From contig NZ_JADDYD010000001.1 in assembly GCF_015708155.1 (NCBI RefSeq), positions 618,001-682,000 on the forward strand: DNA of 64,000 bases. The letters run 5' to 3'. Shown here piece by piece: positions 33,158 through 46,849 of this stretch (positions are counted from its first letter, which is position 1; each line of letters starts with the position of its first letter). The translations under genes were made by a program, and so were the position numbers. Origin of the DNA: Mycoplasma sp. 'Moose RK' (GTDB taxonomy: Bacteria; Bacillota_I; Bacilli_A; Mycoplasmatales; Metamycoplasmataceae). The notes beneath the pieces were generated by a model. The model was not told the DNA's origin, searched no databases, and saw only the letters and a program-made list of their open reading frames with translations.

Positions 33158-36100
33158 TTACTTAGTTGAGATGTTGCTGGCCGTACTCCTGGCACCTTTA
33201 TTTACAATAATTTTGAATTTTAAACTAGAAATTTGAGAGCCTTGGTTCTGAGCACCTTCAGTTTGCGCTTGAAGTCTGAACAAAACAACTTTTACAGTCT
33301 GGTTGTTAAGAAGTGATTCGATACTCTCAACTTTGGTTTTATAATTTTTCCCACTATAATTTTTGGTAAGGAAATCATCGATTTTTTTACCTAATTCAGG
33401 AAGAAATACAGAAATTGAATCCTCACTCTCTTGGCTCTGAGCACCCTCGGATTTTTTGCCTTGGTTCTGAGCACCTTCAGCTTTTTTGCCTTGATTTTGG
33501 GCACCCTCGGCTTTTTTACCTTGATTCTGGGCTCCTTCGGCTTTTTTCCCTTGATTCTGGGCACCCTCGGCTTTTTTGCCTTGATTTTGAGCACCTTCAG
33601 ATTTTTTCCCTTGATTCTGAGCACCCTCAGCCTTTTTCCCTTGATTTTGAGCGCCTTCGGATTTCGGAAACTTCAAATTATCAAACGCTGTTGCTTCTAA
33701 AGTTGTTTCTGAAAATTCCTGTGGAATCGCTGAAATAACCTCATCAAGCTCTCTAATTACTTTGTTTTTCTTGTATTCTTCTTCACTTTCCAACTCCAAA
33801 AACATTTTGGTAGGAGGGGTCGTGAAAACTAAATCAGCATTTTGGTTAGCATATTCAATTCTAAATTTGAAATTGACAGGAAGATATTCTTCTTTTTTGC
33901 CTTGATTTTGGGCACCCTCGACCTTTTTCCCTTGATTCTGGGCTCCTTCGGATTTTTTCCCTTGATTTTGGGCGCCTTCGGATTTTTTGCCTTGGTTCTG
34001 AGCACCCTCAGCCTTTTTCCCTTGATTTTGGGCACCTTCAGCTTTTTTCCCTTGATTTTGGGCACCTTCGGATTTTTTGCCTTGGTTCTGAGCACCCTCG
34101 GCTTTTTTGCCTTGGTTAGAAGTCCCCTCTGTTTTTTTTATCGCTTCAGTTAATTTTTTAACTTCTTCATCAACAGTTTCCTTTTTATTTTTGTCTTCAA
34201 GCTCGTTCCCTTTTTCAATCACCAAAGTGTATTTGAGATTATCGTCAAGTTTGGCTCAAGCTGAAAAATTATCAAATTGAGCTGCTTTGAGGAAAAAAGC
34301 TAGCAAAATGTCACCAAAAGTGGTAAATTTTGTTGATTCTGTCAATTTTTTATTATTTTCTGTGGAAACAGAATCTACTGCTACAGGTTTAGCCATTCCT
34401 TTTTTCACTAGTGATTCTTTTTTAAGTTCAGCGAAAATCACGCTGTCACTGGTGAGGCTGTCAACTTTACTTTTAATTTCTTGCGGCAAACCCAAAGTCC
34501 CGTAAAATCCAATTCCACCTTCTTCAAAATTGGTTCAAACATCGTTAAATGAGAGTAATTTGACTTCGTTTTTGTTAGGTTCAGTGGTTGTATTTGTAAG
34601 AGTAATTTTTTTTGCAGCACTAAAAAGATTATCTTTTGCATTCAAAAGATCTTCAGGTAAATCCTTGCTTTCATCAAGTAATCCAAATTTTTTGGTAAGC
34701 TCAAAAAGTGTTGTCACAATTGTTTTTTGGTCTTTTGTTAGCAAATCTTGAAAAAAACTGGCAACTTGGTGGCCATCACGAAGAAATTCACGTGAATCAA
34801 GAACTGCCAAACCTTTATTACGAAGAATTTCTCTTTGATCTTTAGTAAACTTTTGGATGTCAGCAATTGTTGGGATTCTCAATTTACCGGTCCAGGAATC
34901 AACTAGCGAAAAGTAGGGAGCAAAATTAAAATCGTAATTTTTGGCTAAAACTTCTCTTAATTTATTAAGTTTCTTTTCATCTGCTGGCGCCTTAAAAAGT
35001 TCCTCAAATTCTTCTTTTGCAAGCTTGCGTAGAGAAGAACGAGGAGTACCGCCAAAGTCAAATAAAGCTTGTCTTTCTTTAGCTTTATCAATTCCTTCAA
35101 CAAATTTTTGTTTAAAAATTTCACTATTTGGCGCTGGCAAAGTTGGTGTTGTAGCGCTTTTTTCAACTGATTTGAAACCAATCAATTTTAATTCACCTTT
35201 TTTGGTGGCAACCTCTTGATTTGAACCTTCTTTGGCAAAAAAACCACCATGAACAGCAATTTCGTAAGGGATCACAAGGCTAGTTTTATTAACAGGATCT
35301 ACAAAAGCTTTTTGGGTATCAAAAGTGAAACCAAGTCCCGTGGTATCTTTTGTTTTGAACATTTCCTTGAACTTACCAAAGTCAAATTTGAGTTCCTTTG
35401 TAGTCAAAAGTGACTTGATTTCTTGCTCTGTGTTCATGGATTTTTTGGTTTGATTTCCAAAAAATCCAGATTTAATTTTTGCTAAAAATTCTTGAGCAAA
35501 AATTTTACTAATTTCAGTTGAATTAAAATCAGTTTTTTCCGGATTTTTTAGATTTAAATTTTTGATAAAATCATTTAGATCTAAAAAATAAGAAGAATTA
35601 TTTTTTTTGACAATTTTAATTACATTGATGATTGGTTTGAGGTTGATTGCAGACTCACCAATTTGGTTGCGAGCCGCGTTTGTCAAGTTTGCTTCCAAAA
35701 AAAGTACCGGAATTTGGTCTTGAAGACCAACAAATTGGTAGGTAGAACGATCTTTGACAAAGCTAAAATCAAAAATTTTAGCAGTATCGTTTGGAATTTT
35801 ATTCTCAGGCAAAGCATTTAGACTATCAACAAGATTTTTCAAGGTCGGAAAATAACTAGCGAGTTTTGTGTTTAATTGGCTAGAATTTATTGCTGTATTA
35901 AGATCATTTTGAAAGTCAATTGGACGTAAAGATGCCGGGTTTACGGTATTGTTTGTGCCTGCAGCATTTTTTTGGTCAACAAAGTTGCTAACTTTAGTAG
36001 AGGTTAAATTTTGAATTTGTTCATTTAATTTATCAGTAATTTTTTTGAGTGTTGAATTAAATTCAGCAATTAAAAATTTGCCCTCTCTGGCGAAGGCAAC

Positions 36101-36571
36101 AGTTTGCTGAAAAATGTCAGAATTTGCAACATCACCATTTTCAAGCGCTTGACTAACCTGAAATTTAACAAGAAAATTCTGATTTATATCGTCAGGAATA
36201 ATTTCAAGAATCCGGAAATTAAGGTGCTTTTCACTGTACTCTTTATTAGACAAGTCAATTTTTTCTAGATTTTCACCATTTTTTGTAAAGTAGGAAAAGT
36301 AACGAATCGCGCTTTCTTGATCTTTAATTTGGTTGTTTGAATCAACAAGTGAATTTTTGACAGTTTGGTAGTCAGAATTCGCATCAAAAGCTTCGGAGCT
36401 AAAAGCCAAATTGGTAATTTTTTGGGCAAAATCATTCGCTTGTTTTCGTGGATTTTCAGCATTATATTTAATCGTTGAAGCAAGGCTAACAACAGTAACA
36501 AAAACACCAACGCTAAATATACCAGTCGCAAGTCCAATTTGGAACGTCCTTGATTTTAAAAATTTATTCAT
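33158..36571 (-). CDS. P97-like adhesin paralog (operon 1)
   Basis: 1137 aa with TGA as Trp (for example at 34535 and 34256). N-terminal transmembrane segment (about 12-33) and STIKYNAENPRK, then a body collinear with the operon 2 copy. FTTFGDIL (F about 752) fits the T-x-F-x-D processing site. Two arrays of GAQNQGKKAE/S repeats (8 and 7-8 units) flank a globular segment (PVNFKFRIEY...) in the C-terminal third. The units resemble R2 of M. hyopneumoniae P97 (GTPNQGKKAEG); R2 contributes to heparin binding there. R1 is absent, so cilium binding cannot be claimed. First gene of its operon. Confidence 0.88.
33430..33662 (-). repeat. R2-type 30-bp tandem repeat, distal array
   Basis: Seven full units plus a partial one encoding GAQNQGKKAE/S, directly following the segment DNLKFPKSE. 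Units differ mainly at the third positions and at A/S before E. Confidence 0.92.
33890..34122 (-). repeat. R2-type 30-bp tandem repeat, proximal array
   Basis: Eight units, the first variant (TSNQGKKAEG) and the last GKKEEYL, lying where the operon 2 paralog has TTPKEPAP repeats. The frame is kept by the 30-bp unit. Confidence 0.92.
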
Positions 36572-36706
36572 AAATTAACCTCCAGTTAATCAAAATAAAG
36601 CGGTTTTTTGCTAATTTTCACTTTTTGAAAGCATTTTTGCTCTCTTTTTGGGAATTTTAAATTAAAGAAAATTTCACAAAAGAACAAAAGTTAAAGTTCT
36701 AAAAAA

Positions 36707-36765
36707 ATTATACCAAACCAAAAAAAAAAAAAAAGCAAAAATGCTAACAAAAACAAATTTATTAG
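36707..36765 (-). promoter_or_regulatory. Composite terminator and poly-T promoter
   Basis: Read leftwards: imperfect hairpin ATGCTAATAAA ... GTTAGCAT, TTTTGC, fifteen T, GGTTTGG and TATAAT (-10 at 36707-36712). The same architecture as at 29752 but with T15 rather than T13. It ends gyrB and starts the first adhesin operon. Confidence 0.65.
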
Positions 36766-36823
36766 CATTTTTTAGTCAAAAAGAAGAAAAATTTAATACT
36801 ACTAAATCTACCAAAACAATAAC

Positions 36824-39311
<2,488 letters not shown>

Positions 39312-40073
39312 TTAATTTTTGAAACCAATTTTTTTAGAACTTTTTTTGGCAAAATCATAATTTTTTTTATCCTGAACTTGGAACATCAAAGACTTAATTT
39401 CAGCATTTGTTAATTTCCGAAATTCACCATATTTTAATTTTCCAACCGAAATTCCAGCAAAATTTACTCGTTCAAGATTGATAACTTTTTTTTTGATAAC
39501 CGCAAAAATTTTTTTAATATGGTGGTTTGAACCCTGTCAAACTTGTACAAGAAATTTTCTTGAGGCAACTTTTTCAATTTTTTGAACTGACTTCACGCCG
39601 TCCAAGTAAATTTTTCTTGTATTTAGGAAGTCAATTTCATTTTCTGAAAGAGAAAAGTCTGTTTCAACCAAATATTTTCGCTCAATTTCAAAACTCGGAT
39701 GCAACAATTTGTGAGCAATCTCACCATCATTTGTGACTAAAATTATTCCAGTTGTGTCATAATCAAGTCTACCAACAGGAAATAAATAAGTATTTTTGTT
39801 AAAAAAATCAATGATTGTTCTTCGATTTTCAGGGTCAAATCGGCTTGATATGCAATTTTTTGGCTTATTTATCGCATATCAATAAATTCTTGGCTTTCTT
39901 CCAATTTTGGTCCCATCAATTTCAATTTGGTCACTTTCAACAACAAATTGCCCAATTTTAGCAAATTTACCATTAATTTTGACGCGATTTTCAAGAATTA
40001 ATTTTTCAGAATTGCGGCGAGAAGCAATCCCTTTTTTTGACAAAAATTTATTAATTCGAATTGGATTTTCCAT
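39312..40073 (-). CDS. RsuA/RluB-family pseudouridine synthase
   Basis: 253 aa with TGA as Trp at 39879. An N-terminal S4 domain (RINKFLSKKGIASRRNSEKLI, residues about 5-25) is followed by the catalytic motif GRLDYDTTG with the nucleophilic Asp, and GSNHHIKKIF, as in RluB/RsuA enzymes that modify 23S or 16S rRNA. The exact target (RluB U2605 or RsuA U516) cannot be assigned. The C-terminus is basic. Its ATG overlaps the 3' end of the sufU-like gene by 23 bp, so the two are translationally coupled. Confidence 0.88.
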
Positions 40074-40482
40074 ATTTTTTTAATTTTTCTTCCAACAAAT
40101 CGGCTGCAATTTTCACGCAAGAAACACGATTTGGATGACTTTTTGTCATCACAAGCGCATTCAAATCTAACAAGTCAGGGTCAATTTTACCAAAATCAAT
40201 CATTTTTCTGTATTTTTCAATCAAAAAAATTGATTTTTTTACATCTTTTCCAAACAAAATTTTTTCAAACAAAAAACATGATGCAACTAAAAGATGACAT
40301 CCCTGAGCACAAAATTGAATTTTAGTGACCTTCCCTTGTGAAATCTTCAAATCAACAAGTGCGAATTCATCACAATTTTCGTTGCGTTTTAATTGATTAG
40401 AGTGACAAACCCGCCTTTTTTCTTTAAAATTTTTATTAGATTCAATAATAATTTTTTGTCTTCTGGTGAAATCGTTATACAA
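40051..40482 (-). CDS. sufU: SufU/NifU-like Fe-S scaffold protein
   Basis: 143 aa. The three family cysteines appear in context: NENCDEFAL, QGCHLLVASCFLF and HPNRVSCVKIAADLL, matching CGD, GC.iS.AS and P.R..CA in IscU/SufU. It would accept sulfur from the cysteine desulfurase encoded immediately upstream. It overlaps sufS by 8 bp and the next gene by 23 bp. Some divergence (residue between Asn and Cys, Asp to Glu changes) is seen, so whether it works as scaffold or as SufU-type sulfur transferase is open. Confidence 0.85.
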   Translation of the reverse strand: MYNDFTRRQKIIIESNKNFKEKRRVCHSNQLKRNENCDEFALVDLKISQGKVTKIQFCAQGCHLLVASCFLFEKILFGKDVKKSIFLIEKYRKMIDFGKIDPDLLDLNALVMTKSHPNRVSCVKIAADLLEEKLKKYGKSNSN

Positions 40483-41620
40483 AATTTAAAAAATCCTTTT
40501 TTTCTAAATGATAAATTAATGTGTCAATATCAACAAAATCGTTGTAAAATGCTAGCGAAACACGAATGAAACTGCTATTTTTTAACACTTGTTTCAGTAG
40601 TGGAACACAAAAATTACCGCTTCGAACATAAATATTGTTGTTTCCCAAATATGAAGCAACGTCCTGAGAGTGAAAACCCTTGATATTAAAAAGAAAAATG
40701 TGGTCTCCTTTTTTTGAATAAATTTTAATTCCTTCAATTTTTTCCAATTTTTCATATAAATATTTACTCAATTTTTCTAATCTTTTTGCAATTTTAACAA
40801 AAGTGATTTTTTCAACAAAATCAATTGCAGCATTTAATCCTCAAATTGCTGCAAAATTTTGCGTTCCTGCCTCAAATTTTCTAACACCTTCGTGATAAAT
40901 TATTTCTAAATTATTAACTTTTGCAACAGTTCCGCCACCAAATTTTACTGGTTCTAGTTTGTCTAAAAGCGATTTTTTAACCGCCAAAACTCCAATTCCA
41001 GTTGGTCCGTAAAATTTATTTCCGCTAAAAGCGATCGCATGGGCAAAATTAATGCTAACCTTTTGAAAATTGATTGCTTGGGTGGCATCATTAACTACAA
41101 AAATACCATATTTTACGGCTTCTTTTCAAATTTGATGTAGATCAAGCTCCACTAAAAGCGAATTATTTGTTTGACTAAAAGCAATAATTTTTGTTTTTTT
41201 TGAAATTTTGTCAATTATTGAAGTACTATAGACAATTTTTGCACTGTTTTCCTTTGCGATTTTAATCCAAACAATCAAATTTGAAGAGTGATTTAGCGGT
41301 GAAAGGAGAATTTCATCACCTTTTTTAATAAATTTTTTCACCATATTTGCAAATAAATTAATTGATTCAGTTGTACCAGAGGAAAAAATAACTTCATTTG
41401 CTTCAGCGTCGATTAACTTAGCAATTTTTTGCCGAATCTTAGTAATTTTTTCCTTATTTTCAAAGCTTATTTTGGAATTCTGCGAGTGTGTGCTCACAGC
41501 AAAATTCTGGTAAAAATCAACAATTTCCTTTATCACTAAATTTGGTTTTTGCATCATTGCAGCTGAATCTAAATAAATTATTTTGTTGGAAAAGGGGAAG
41601 AAGCGCTTATAATTTGTCAT
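40475..41620 (-). CDS. sufS: Cysteine desulfurase (SufS-type)
   Basis: 381 aa PLP enzyme that removes sulfur from cysteine for Fe-S cluster and thio-modification pathways. Motifs: YLDSAAMMQKP at the N-terminus, SSGTTESIN, NDATQA, the PLP lysine in SGNKFYGPTGIG, and the catalytic Cys in RSGNFCVPLL. TGA is Trp at 41126. The ATG at 41620 (MTNYKRFFPF) was preferred; an upstream ATG at 41650 would add ten residues but overlap tlyA by 44 bp instead of 14. It forms an operon with tlyA upstream and sufU downstream. Confidence 0.92.
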
Positions 41621-42326
41621 TTTTTCTTCTAAAAAGCAAAAAATATTCAATATTTTTTGCTTTTAAACCTTTAATTGGTGACTTCATTGAATCAATTAGT
41701 TCAAAATCAGCTTTTGCAAATTCAACAACCCGATTAATTAAAAATTGGTGATATTTTTCATTCACAAAACCGCCTTTTTCAACATATTTAGAACTTGCTT
41801 CAAATTGTGGTTTTAAAAGTGCAAGGAAAAATTTACCTGATTCTAGCAAATTTTTGACAACAACCAAAACCTTTTTTAGACTAATAAAGGAGACATCGCA
41901 AACTACAAAATCAAGCGAATCTGAAAAAAATGCCGGATTTACAAGCCTAATGTTCGTTTTTTCCATCACTTTCACACGCGGATCCACCCGCAATTTATAG
42001 TCAAGTTGGTTAGTTCCTGAGTCAAGTGCAAAAACTTTTTTCGCACCTTTTTCAAGGCAAATTTCGGTGAATCCACCTGCAGAGGCGCCGATATCAAGAA
42101 TAATTTTGTTACTAAAATCAAGTAAAAATTGCTTGTGAGCCGCAAGCAATTTTAATGCCCCTCTAGAAACATAGGGAAATTTTTGGTTGATCGAAATTTG
42201 TTCAAGTCCGGAAATTTTTTGACTTGGAAGTCAACAAATTTGATCATTGACCTTAACATAACCAGCACGAATGAGAGATTCTGCATTTTCAAAACCCATT
42301 TTTTGAATTTTTTCGACCAAATTCAT
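41607..42326 (-). CDS. tlyA: TlyA rRNA 2'-O-methyltransferase/hemolysin
   Basis: 239 aa. An N-terminal S4 domain (KMGFENAESLIRAGYVKVND) and PYVSRGALKL are followed by an FtsJ-type Rossmann fold with the SAM motif LDIGASAGGFTE and KPQFEA. TlyA methylates 16S/23S rRNA in other bacteria; the hemolysin label comes from early heterologous tests. The stop of the upstream unknown gene (42327-42329) is directly adjacent to the ATG. TGA codes Trp in ICWLPS. Confidence 0.9.
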
Positions 42327-42788
42327 CTATTTTCACCTCTTGAGAATAGCAATTATTTTTTTGTTGAATTCAGAATCAATTTTAATTCATTCAAGTGACA
42401 AAAGGTTGAAAGCGTTGCGTCTTTTGTGTTCGTAGTTAAATAATTTTGGCTTAAACTTGAATTTTTGTAAGTAAATTTTTCAACTATAATATAAAAAAGT
42501 TGCCAAGCTTTTGCAAATTTGAATGTTGAATTTCAAGTTTAGCTCTGAAAAATAACCAACACAAGAAATTCAAGTTTCAATTTTGTCAATGTTGCTAATT
42601 AGTTTTAAATCAAGCATTGCGCATTCTGAATTAGGAATTTCAGCAACTAAAATTTTTGACAAATAATAAAATAAATAACTAAATTTTTTGCCCAAAACTT
42701 GTTTGTAATGGCGAAATTTAACTTCATTTTTAATGAATTTTTTAATTTCACACTTATTTTTATGATCGTAAAATATTTTTAATTTCAT
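42327..42788 (-). CDS. Hypothetical protein between nusB and tlyA
   Basis: 153 aa when TGA is read as Trp and the ATG at 42788 is used (an upstream ATG at 42818 is possible). It overlaps the nusB 3' end by 29 bp and abuts tlyA. It is basic and aromatic (KKFSYLFYYLSKIL ... YLQKFKFKPKLFNYEHKRR), with no signal peptide and no motif I recognise. In Bacillus the nusB-tlyA interval carries folD-xseAB-ispA-dxs; this protein shows no obvious match to any of these, though a strongly diverged XseA/RecN-like remnant cannot be excluded. Confidence 0.6.
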
Positions 42789-43467
42789 AATAGTCGTAAA
42801 TTTTTTGCAAAACTGCATTTACAAAAGAATAATCAGTGTCGTTTTTTGCACAAAAAATTTTTGTAATTTCAATTGATTCATTAAAAACAATTTTTGGCGC
42901 AATAAAAAATAATTCTGCTGCACCTACAATCAAAATTGAACGAATTAGTGGGAAAATTCTCTCTCAACTTCAATTTGATCTTAGTTGCAAAACAATCACT
43001 TTTTTCAAAAAAGTATAATTTCGTTGAATAAATGAAAGAAGTTTAACCTGATCTTGGGTCAAGTCAAAATATCTTGCCTTAATAACATCAATATCAATAT
43101 TTTTATCAAAAAGTTCTCAACTATAGACAAGTGAAATGTTCATCATTCTTTTTGTGCGCTGCCTAGAAAGATTTCGCATTTCATTTTTTTTAGTTTCAGA
43201 AGTAAATTCGTCAAAATAAATCTTGGTTTCACAACCACAATTTTTGTTTGCATTCTTTGAAAAATGTGAGTTAAATTCATTTTTTTTCTCATAATTTTCA
43301 TTTTCAGAATTATTTTTTTTCTGAAAATTTGTGTACAAATTTGCTGAAAACTCTGTATTTTTTTGAAAAAAAACAGAGTTTTCAGAACGATATGAAGTTG
43401 GTTCAATTTGTTCTTTACCTAATTCATTTTTCATTTTTGGGTAAATTTTTTTTTGAAACTTGCTCAT
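42760..43467 (-). CDS. nusB: Transcription antitermination factor NusB
   Basis: 235 aa, TGA as Trp at 43117. The C-terminal roughly 140 residues are NusB: RQRTKRMMNISLVYSWEL, NWSWERIFPLIRSILIVGAAELFF, VFNESIEITK and FVNAVLQKIYDYY. NusB binds boxA RNA with NusE/S10 to promote rRNA transcription. The first 80-90 residues are a hydrophilic Asn/Glu/Lys-rich extension including GCGCETKIY (a CxC pair); the family is normally about 130-150 aa. A shorter start inside the extension is possible but none has a better ribosome site. Confidence 0.85.
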
Positions 43468-43546
43468 AATTTTCTCAAACTTTTAAATTTATTTTATAAT
43501 TTAATTATAAAGCAAAGTGCAATTTTATGATATTCCTTTTTTTAAT

Positions 43547-44743
43547 TTATTTTAATAGATCAAAAATATCTTCGCCAATTTTAGCCAATTCAATCCCAAA
43601 ATTCCGCGCAATTATGTTGCCGATTGTTGCAAGTGAATCAATAGGATTTTTCAATTCTTTAGTTTTTGAAGTGAACTTTTTAGAGAAAATTGTCACTGGA
43701 AGCGCCTCTCTTGTGTGATTAGTGCCTGGAAAAAGAGGATCATTTCCGTGATCTGATGAAATAATAAGTAGGTCATTTTTATCCAAAGCATTCACTAATT
43801 TTGCTAATTTAATGTCAAAATTATTTAAATTCTGGCAATAACCATTGACATCGCGGCGATGTCCGTAATGAGAATCAAATTCGACTAAATTAACAAAAAT
43901 GAACTCATTTTTTGTAATTTTTTGTGCAAGTTCAATTGCAATATCCATGTTATTTTCATCGCTATTAGGACCATAAATTTCATCAATCCCTTGGCCAGAA
44001 AAAATATCAGCAATTTTTCCAACTCCAATTGTTTTAATTCCTTTTTTTTGTAATGCATCAAGAATTGACTTTGGTGGCAAATTTGCATAATCATGACGAT
44101 TAAAGGTGCGCGTAAATTTGCCGTTTTCGCCAATAAAAGGTCTTGCAATCACTCTTGAAACGTTTCATTCTGGCTTTGAAGAACAAATTTGCCGCGCTGA
44201 TTTGGCAAAACGATACAAATTTTCAAGCCCTAATTTTTCTTCATGACCACAAATTTGCAAAGTAGAATCAGGAGAAGTGTAAACAATTATCTTGTTTTCC
44301 TCAATGGATTTTTGTCCTAATTCACTTAAAATCACAGTGCCACTAATTGATTTATTGCCAATTATTTTTCGGCCATCAAAGGCTTTTTCAAGTTCCTGAA
44401 TTAATTCAGGTGGGAAACCATTTTCAAAATTAGGACTTGGTGTGACAGTTTCAATCCCCATCATTTCCAGATGTCCTGCAAGCGTATCTTTTGCTTTTGA
44501 TTTGACAATTATTTTGGAAACATATGCAAGCGGTTCTTTGTTTTTTTTACCACCATTTTCCACCTTTGCAACGTTAGTGATTCCCATTTTTTTTCAAAAT
44601 GGAATTCGCAATTCGCCTGTTTTTGATGCGCTATAAAAAGTGTTAGCGCCTGAATCACCAAAAAATTCCTGGTGACCATCGTCCCCGATCCCTAACGAAT
44701 CTGTGATGATTAAAAAAACACGGTTAAATCTAAACTTTGACAC
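43547..44743 (-). CDS. deoB: Phosphopentomutase
   Basis: 398 aa, alkaline-phosphatase superfamily. It converts ribose-1-P or deoxyribose-1-P to the 5-phosphates in nucleoside salvage, feeding deoC or the pentose pathway. Metal and phosphate motifs: IITDSLGIGDDG at the N-terminus with metal Asp, GANTF with the acceptor Thr, and NLVEFDSHYGHRRD, SSDHGNDP, GTNHTREALP towards the C-terminus. TGA encodes Trp twice. The start is GTG (44743) with AAGGG upstream. It is divergent from the C39 ABC exporter gene (66 bp between), and a cdd gene lies further on, consistent with nucleoside catabolism. Confidence 0.93.
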
Positions 44744-44809
44744 AATTTTTCCCTTTTCTTTCCTTTTTTTTATTAGATTTATAAATTTTACATTAATTAT
44801 GTTTAGAAA

Positions 44810-46849
44810 ATGAAAATATTTTTACAAAAGGATTCAAGAGATTGCGGTTTGGCTGTAATTCAGTCAATTTATCACCATTTTTATGATAAAAAATTATCAA
44901 TTAATTCACTAAAAACTAAAGCTTTTTATTCACATGATGGTATTAATATTGCTAATTTGGAACATTTAGCAAAGGAATTTGGAATAATTCTTGAATCTTA
45001 TGGCGCTAGTTATGACAATTTAAAATCAATTGACTTGGCCAAACCAACAATAATTTTAGTCAAAACAGGAGAAATAAACCACTATGTTTTGCTAGTAAAA
45101 AATACAAGGAGATTTTTTCATGTTATTGACCCTTTAAAAGGAAAGATACGAATTAGAAATGAAGTAATGGCAAAAATTTTCCAAAATGTTATAATTTTTG
45201 CTCAAAAAGATTTAGATTACAATAAAAACAGTAAAAAATCTAATTCTTGAAATAATTGGTGGTTTTTCCTTGAAGCAAAAAGTAATTGATACCTACTTTT
45301 TTTATTTTTTATCACCGCAGTTAGCAACTTTGTTTCATCATTATTTTTAAAAACAGTTATTGATAAAGTACTTCCACAGCAACAAATTTCGCTGGTTTTG
45401 AAGGTTTGCTTATTCTTTATTTGAATTGCTTTTTGGCGAGTTTTACAAGATCTTTTTAAAAAAACTTATATCCAAAAAATTGAAATGCAAATTGAAAAAG
45501 ACATTTTTGATCGTTTTTTTAACGCCTTAAAGTCGGGGAAAAATTTTCAGCTTTTAAAGCTAGACAATCATGATTATATTCGACGAATCAATTTAATCCC
45601 TAGTTTTGCAGGTTTTAGTGCAAGTTTTTACTATCATATTTTCAATGAAATTATTACTTTTTTAATTTCATTTTCAATTTTAGTCTGAATTGACATAAAA
45701 ATGTTCGGCTTAATTTTGGCAATTAGTTTTGTTTATCTTCTTGTTAGTGTAATTTTTCGTAAAAAAATTACACTAAATCATCGATTTTTGCTTGAGGACA
45801 AATTAAACAGCTTGACAAGTACAAATGACATGATTTTTTCAATTGAAAATTTAAAGCGCGAAGATGTTTACAAAAATTTAAAACGCCAATTTGATGAAAA
45901 ATACTATCGTTATAAAAAAACTGAATTTAATATTTGAAAAAAAGAAAGCATTTTATCAGGTTTTAACAATTTTATCTTTACAATTGCTCCAATTTTAATT
46001 GTTTTTGTGTCCTCATTTTGAATTTTTGACAAAAAATTAACAATTGGTGAACTCCTATTATTCCTTAGTTTTTTTAGTTTTTTCATAAACCCCCTTTCTT
46101 CATTTGTTGATATTGTTACAAATTTACCAATTTTTTTAAAGGAACTTGAACTTTTAAATTTCATCTTAAACATTGAAAAAGAGGAAAAAGGAAAATATCA
46201 TCAAAAAATTTCGGACATTAAATTGAAGGATTTAAGTGTAAGTTACTACGGTAATAGGACGCTTTTCCATGTTGAAAAGATGCAAATTAAGAATAATTTG
46301 CGAGTTGTTGGCAAAAATGGAAGTGGAAAATCAACTTTTTTGAAACTTTTAAACCAGGAAATAGTTTATAATGGTGAATTTTTAATCAATAATTTGGATT
46401 TAAAATATTATGACAAAAATGAACTACGAAAGCGAATTTGCTATATAAAATCACAAAATTATTTTCCTAGTATTTCAGTTTTATCATTCATTACAAACGA
46501 AAACCCTGAAAAAATTCAAAATTTAATTAGTAATTTTCAGCGCTTTGACATTCAAGAAATGCTTTATACTTGACAGATTTCACTTGATACTAAATTTATT
46601 AATAATGGTTCTAATTTTTCAAGTGGGCAAAAACAAATAATTGCTCTTTTGCAATTGCTAACACAAAATTTTGATCTTATTTTATTAGATGAAGCTTTTG
46701 AAAATATTGATGAAAAAAATTTTGAATTTTTAAAAAAAGCAATTAAAACTTATCAAAAAAGAGCAATTTTTGTAGAAATTTCTCATTCAAAACGATTTTT
46801 AAATGAGGAAGGAGAGATTCTTGATATCAAAAATATATCGAAACAGTAA
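44810..46849 (+). CDS. C39-peptidase ABC exporter (PCAT-like)
   Basis: 679 aa in one frame with seven or so TGA-Trp codons. Residues 1-130 are a peptidase C39 domain with Gln6, Cys12 in DCGLA, His91 in NHYVLL and Asp107 in VIDP, the complete catalytic set. A six-helix transmembrane domain spans about 155-435. The ATPase has Walker A GKNGSGKST (about 501-509), signature FSSGQKQ, Walker B LILLDEAFE and the H-loop His in EISHS. Such proteins cut double-glycine leaders and export bacteriocins or signalling peptides. No leader peptide gene is visible here. The next gene overlaps its end. Confidence 0.88.

Noticed and set aside
33430..34122. CRISPR-like array of 30-bp units
   Set aside because: Units are contiguous without unique spacers, keep the reading frame and encode a known adhesin repeat. 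No cas genes.
33415..34153. Long + strand frames rich in LILGTFGFFPL-type repeats
   Set aside because: They are the complement of the GAQNQGKKAE repeats in the P97-like gene. Their membrane-like look comes from reverse translation of Lys/Gln codons.
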